Assembly (NCBI GenBank): GCA_947164865.1
Contig: CAMUYA010000014.1
Coordinates: forward strand, 18,349 to 82,348
Reading direction: 5' to 3'
DNA: 64,000 nt
Source of the DNA: an uncultured Lachnospiraceae bacterium
GTDB taxonomy: Bacteria; Bacillota; Clostridia; Lachnospirales; Lachnospiraceae
How positions within the stretch are numbered: the stretch's first letter is position 1; each line of letters starts with the position of its first letter. Below, one piece after another: positions 62,933 to 64,000 of this stretch. The notes below the pieces were generated by a model. The model was not told the origin of the DNA. It made no database searches and saw only the letters and a list, made by a program, of their open reading frames with translations. The position numbers were made by a program, and so were the translations under genes.

Positions 62933-62961
62933 ATTATACCATATTTCCCCTTAAATGTACA
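62933..62961 (-). promoter_or_regulatory. Promoter of the recombinase gene
   Basis: Read on the - strand: TGTACA (62961-62956), 17 bases, then TATAAT (62938-62933), with TATGG just before the hexamer. The leader would be about 95 nt. It is the best match of the TATGG-type promoters in the window. Confidence 0.7.
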
Positions 62962-63057
62962 CGCAAAATCAACATTTCGCGCATACATATTAAAGGAAAT
63001 TATCTCATCTTCCTTTGTTTTCAACGGTTTGCGGGCTATTGTCGATTTAAGTAAAAG

Positions 63058-63148
63058 TTGCAATATGTTTTAAGTTGGAGCTTGCAATATCTGTTTTATC
63101 GTACATGTTGCAAAATATTGCTTTAATAAATAAAGAGAAATGTTGCAA
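63058..63148. repeat. Four TTGCAA direct repeats upstream of the recombinase gene
   Basis: TTGCAA occurs at 63058, 63082, 63108 and 63143, mostly as TTGCAATA, with start spacings of 24, 26 and 35. The third copy forms a palindrome GCAAAATATTGC. The 530-base region 62830-63359 holds the recombinase promoter, these repeats, the palindrome ACGATCCGGATCGT (63331-63344) and a terminator, and no convincing gene. The repeats could be recombinase arm sites or an operator array, but the AT-rich setting may produce such motifs by chance. Confidence 0.4.
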
Positions 63149-63260
63149 TAAGTAGAATAATTAAGCGATAAGTTTAAATAAGTATGACAGAAATAAACTT
63201 AAAAGTTGAAATATATCGGATATATAAAGCAAGCCTCATATTATTCAATATAACCTTGTT

Positions 63261-63303
63261 AAACAACGAAACCGTGGTGCCCAGACCGCGGTTTCGTTGT
63301 TTT
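63261..63303. terminator. Strong bidirectional terminator
   Basis: AAACAACGAAACCGTGG (63261-63277) pairs with CCGCGGTTTCGTTGTTT (63286-63302) with one T.G, a 17-bp stem over an eight-base loop. T-rich sequence follows on each strand. It lies about 57 bases past the end of the surface protein gene on the - strand. Confidence 0.8.
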
Positions 63304-63359
63304 CAATATCAGTTTCTTAGTAACCGCATTACGATCCGGATCGTTTCATATCAATGCGA

Positions 63360-64000
63360 TCAATATGCGTACCAGCCGATTTCTTCATTATTCCATCCGA
63401 TGCTGACAAGATAATCTCTCTCGTGCTTATCCTTGGTGTAGTGATGAGCTCCCGCTTCATATTTTCCCTTTGCATTGGGATTATAGAGGCGATACAGCGG
63501 AGTCGTTTCATTGTCATCCGAATACCATCCGATCCCTTCGTAATCCCAGCCGGATTCCTTAATGTCTTCTCCGGTATCATTTCCGCTGGCGGTTGTGAAA
63601 AGGAATACCGCTTCATTCCAATCCTTTGTGTAGTGATGTTCGCCGGAATTGTAATTATAGAGACGATATACCGGGGTATTTGATTCCTTGGGGGCGATCC
63701 AGCCCAAGCCTTCATAGTTCCAACCCAGATTTACAAGATTCTTTCCTTCTGCTTTGTTGCTTGTGTAGAAATGCTCTCCACTGTTGGGATTGTACAGACG
63801 GAAGAGAACTTCATAACCCTCGGGAGCATCTTTGTCGTACTTGTCAAAGTCTACAGGCGACTTATCGTTATTTCCTCCTCCATTATCATCTCCCCCACTA
63901 TTGCCTCCTTTCTCATCGTTTTTTATGAGCGTGCAATTCTCCGGAGCATCTTTCAGATCGGTATATCCTATTTCTCCGAGGCTTCCGTCACCATTTAAAA
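63360..64000 (-). CDS. C-terminal part of a surface protein with DUF5648-type repeats (5' end outside window)
   Basis: The - strand frame is open from position 64000 to the stop at 63360, about 212 residues. A Gly/Asn/Asp linker (GGNSGGDDNGGGNN) precedes three copies of a roughly 40-60 residue repeat of the form RLYNPNSGEHFYT ... GWNYEGLGW, RLYNYNSGEHHYT ... GWDYEGIGW and RLYNPNAKGK...HHYT ... GWNNEEIGW. This matches the DUF5648 repeat, found on secreted proteins of gut Firmicutes and Bifidobacteria. The function is unknown; the N-terminal domain that would show the enzyme or binding role is outside the window. Only the end is present, so no signal peptide can be assessed. Confidence 0.8.
   Translation of the reverse strand, partial: LNGDGSLGEIGYTDLKDAPENCTLIKNDEKGGNSGGDDNGGGNNDKSPVDFDKYDKDAPEGYEVLFRLYNPNSGEHFYTSNKAEGKNLVNLGWNYEGLGWIAPKESNTPVYRLYNYNSGEHHYTKDWNEAVFLFTTASGNDTGEDIKESGWDYEGIGWYSDDNETTPLYRLYNPNAKGKYEAGAHHYTKDKHERDYLVSIGWNNEEIGWYAY

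Noticed and set aside
1..64000. CRISPR arrays, tRNA and rRNA genes
   Set aside because: No regularly spaced repeats of CRISPR type and no cloverleaf or rRNA-like sequence were recognised by reading; a tRNAscan or Infernal run would settle it.

Overview
The window is a 64 kb piece of a chromosome from an anaerobic, low-to-moderate GC Firmicute, most likely a Lachnospiraceae (Butyrivibrio/Roseburia-type) bacterium. The reasons are the Clostridia-type order ffh-rpsP-khpA-rimM-trmD-rplS-lepB-rbgA-lepB-rnhB-fliK-like-flhB-like-yraN, the anaerobic class III ribonucleotide reductase (nrdD-nrdG), a L27 precursor next to its Prp protease, SepF, and the miaB-mutS-mutL-miaA and radC-mreBCD-pbp2-minC-rodA-mgsA runs. 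The genus is an inference. Nearly all genes are on the + strand, densely packed and often overlapping by 1-17 bases. No tRNA, rRNA, CRISPR array, insertion sequence or prophage was seen.

Layout. 1-4022: translation operon from the truncated ffh to rplS, including a TrmD fused to a GNAT acetyltransferase domain. 4095-9516: two signal peptidases around rbgA, rnhB, a flagellar hook-length-like protein with an orphan FlhB C-domain protein, and yraN. 9528-12688: a two-component system. 12745-13941 (-): PRPP synthetase. 14092-18548: a PDZ/radical-SAM-type DUF512 protein, der, plsY, gpsA. 18562-18706: structured repeat element A. 18747-22623: MoxR ATPase, VWA partner and a SpoIIE-type phosphatase. 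22663-28205: tyrS, nucleoside salvage (PNP, cytidine deaminase), a membrane MutS-like ATPase, a small membrane protein and a WYL regulator. 28220-32563: an aminotransferase, nrdD, nrdG, dut. 32694-40519: DegV, miaB, mutS, mutL, miaA. 40521-40954: structured repeat elements B and C facing apart inside a larger inverted repeat. 40988-50238: a methionine gamma-lyase-family protein, radC and the cell-shape and elongation genes. 50266-57889: mgsA, a DD-carboxypeptidase, yggS-sepF, aroB, lspA, rluD and a cytidylate-kinase-like protein. 57929-61757: rplU-prp-rpmA, obg, yhbY, yqeK, rsfS. 61807-62829 (-): a tyrosine recombinase. 63360-64000 (-): the C-terminal end of a surface protein with DUF5648-type repeats.

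The most unusual content is a family of about 150-nt repeats (A at 18562-18706, B at 40576-40726, C at 40782-40932). Each folds by eye into the same multi-helix RNA-like shape: a closing helix with an A.G mismatch and a bulged C, an arm with a symmetrical GA/GA internal loop, and an arm ending in a GCC/GGC or GGC/GCC hairpin with a GNRA tetraloop. The helices keep pairing through many compensatory base changes between copies, which points to selection on structure. I do not recognise the family. Other points of interest are a repeated extended -10 promoter motif (TATGG followed by a -10 hexamer), a probably leaderless signal peptidase mRNA, a large insertion in PBP2, a divergent MreB, the absence of nadD from its usual cluster, and TTGCAA repeats near the recombinase gene.
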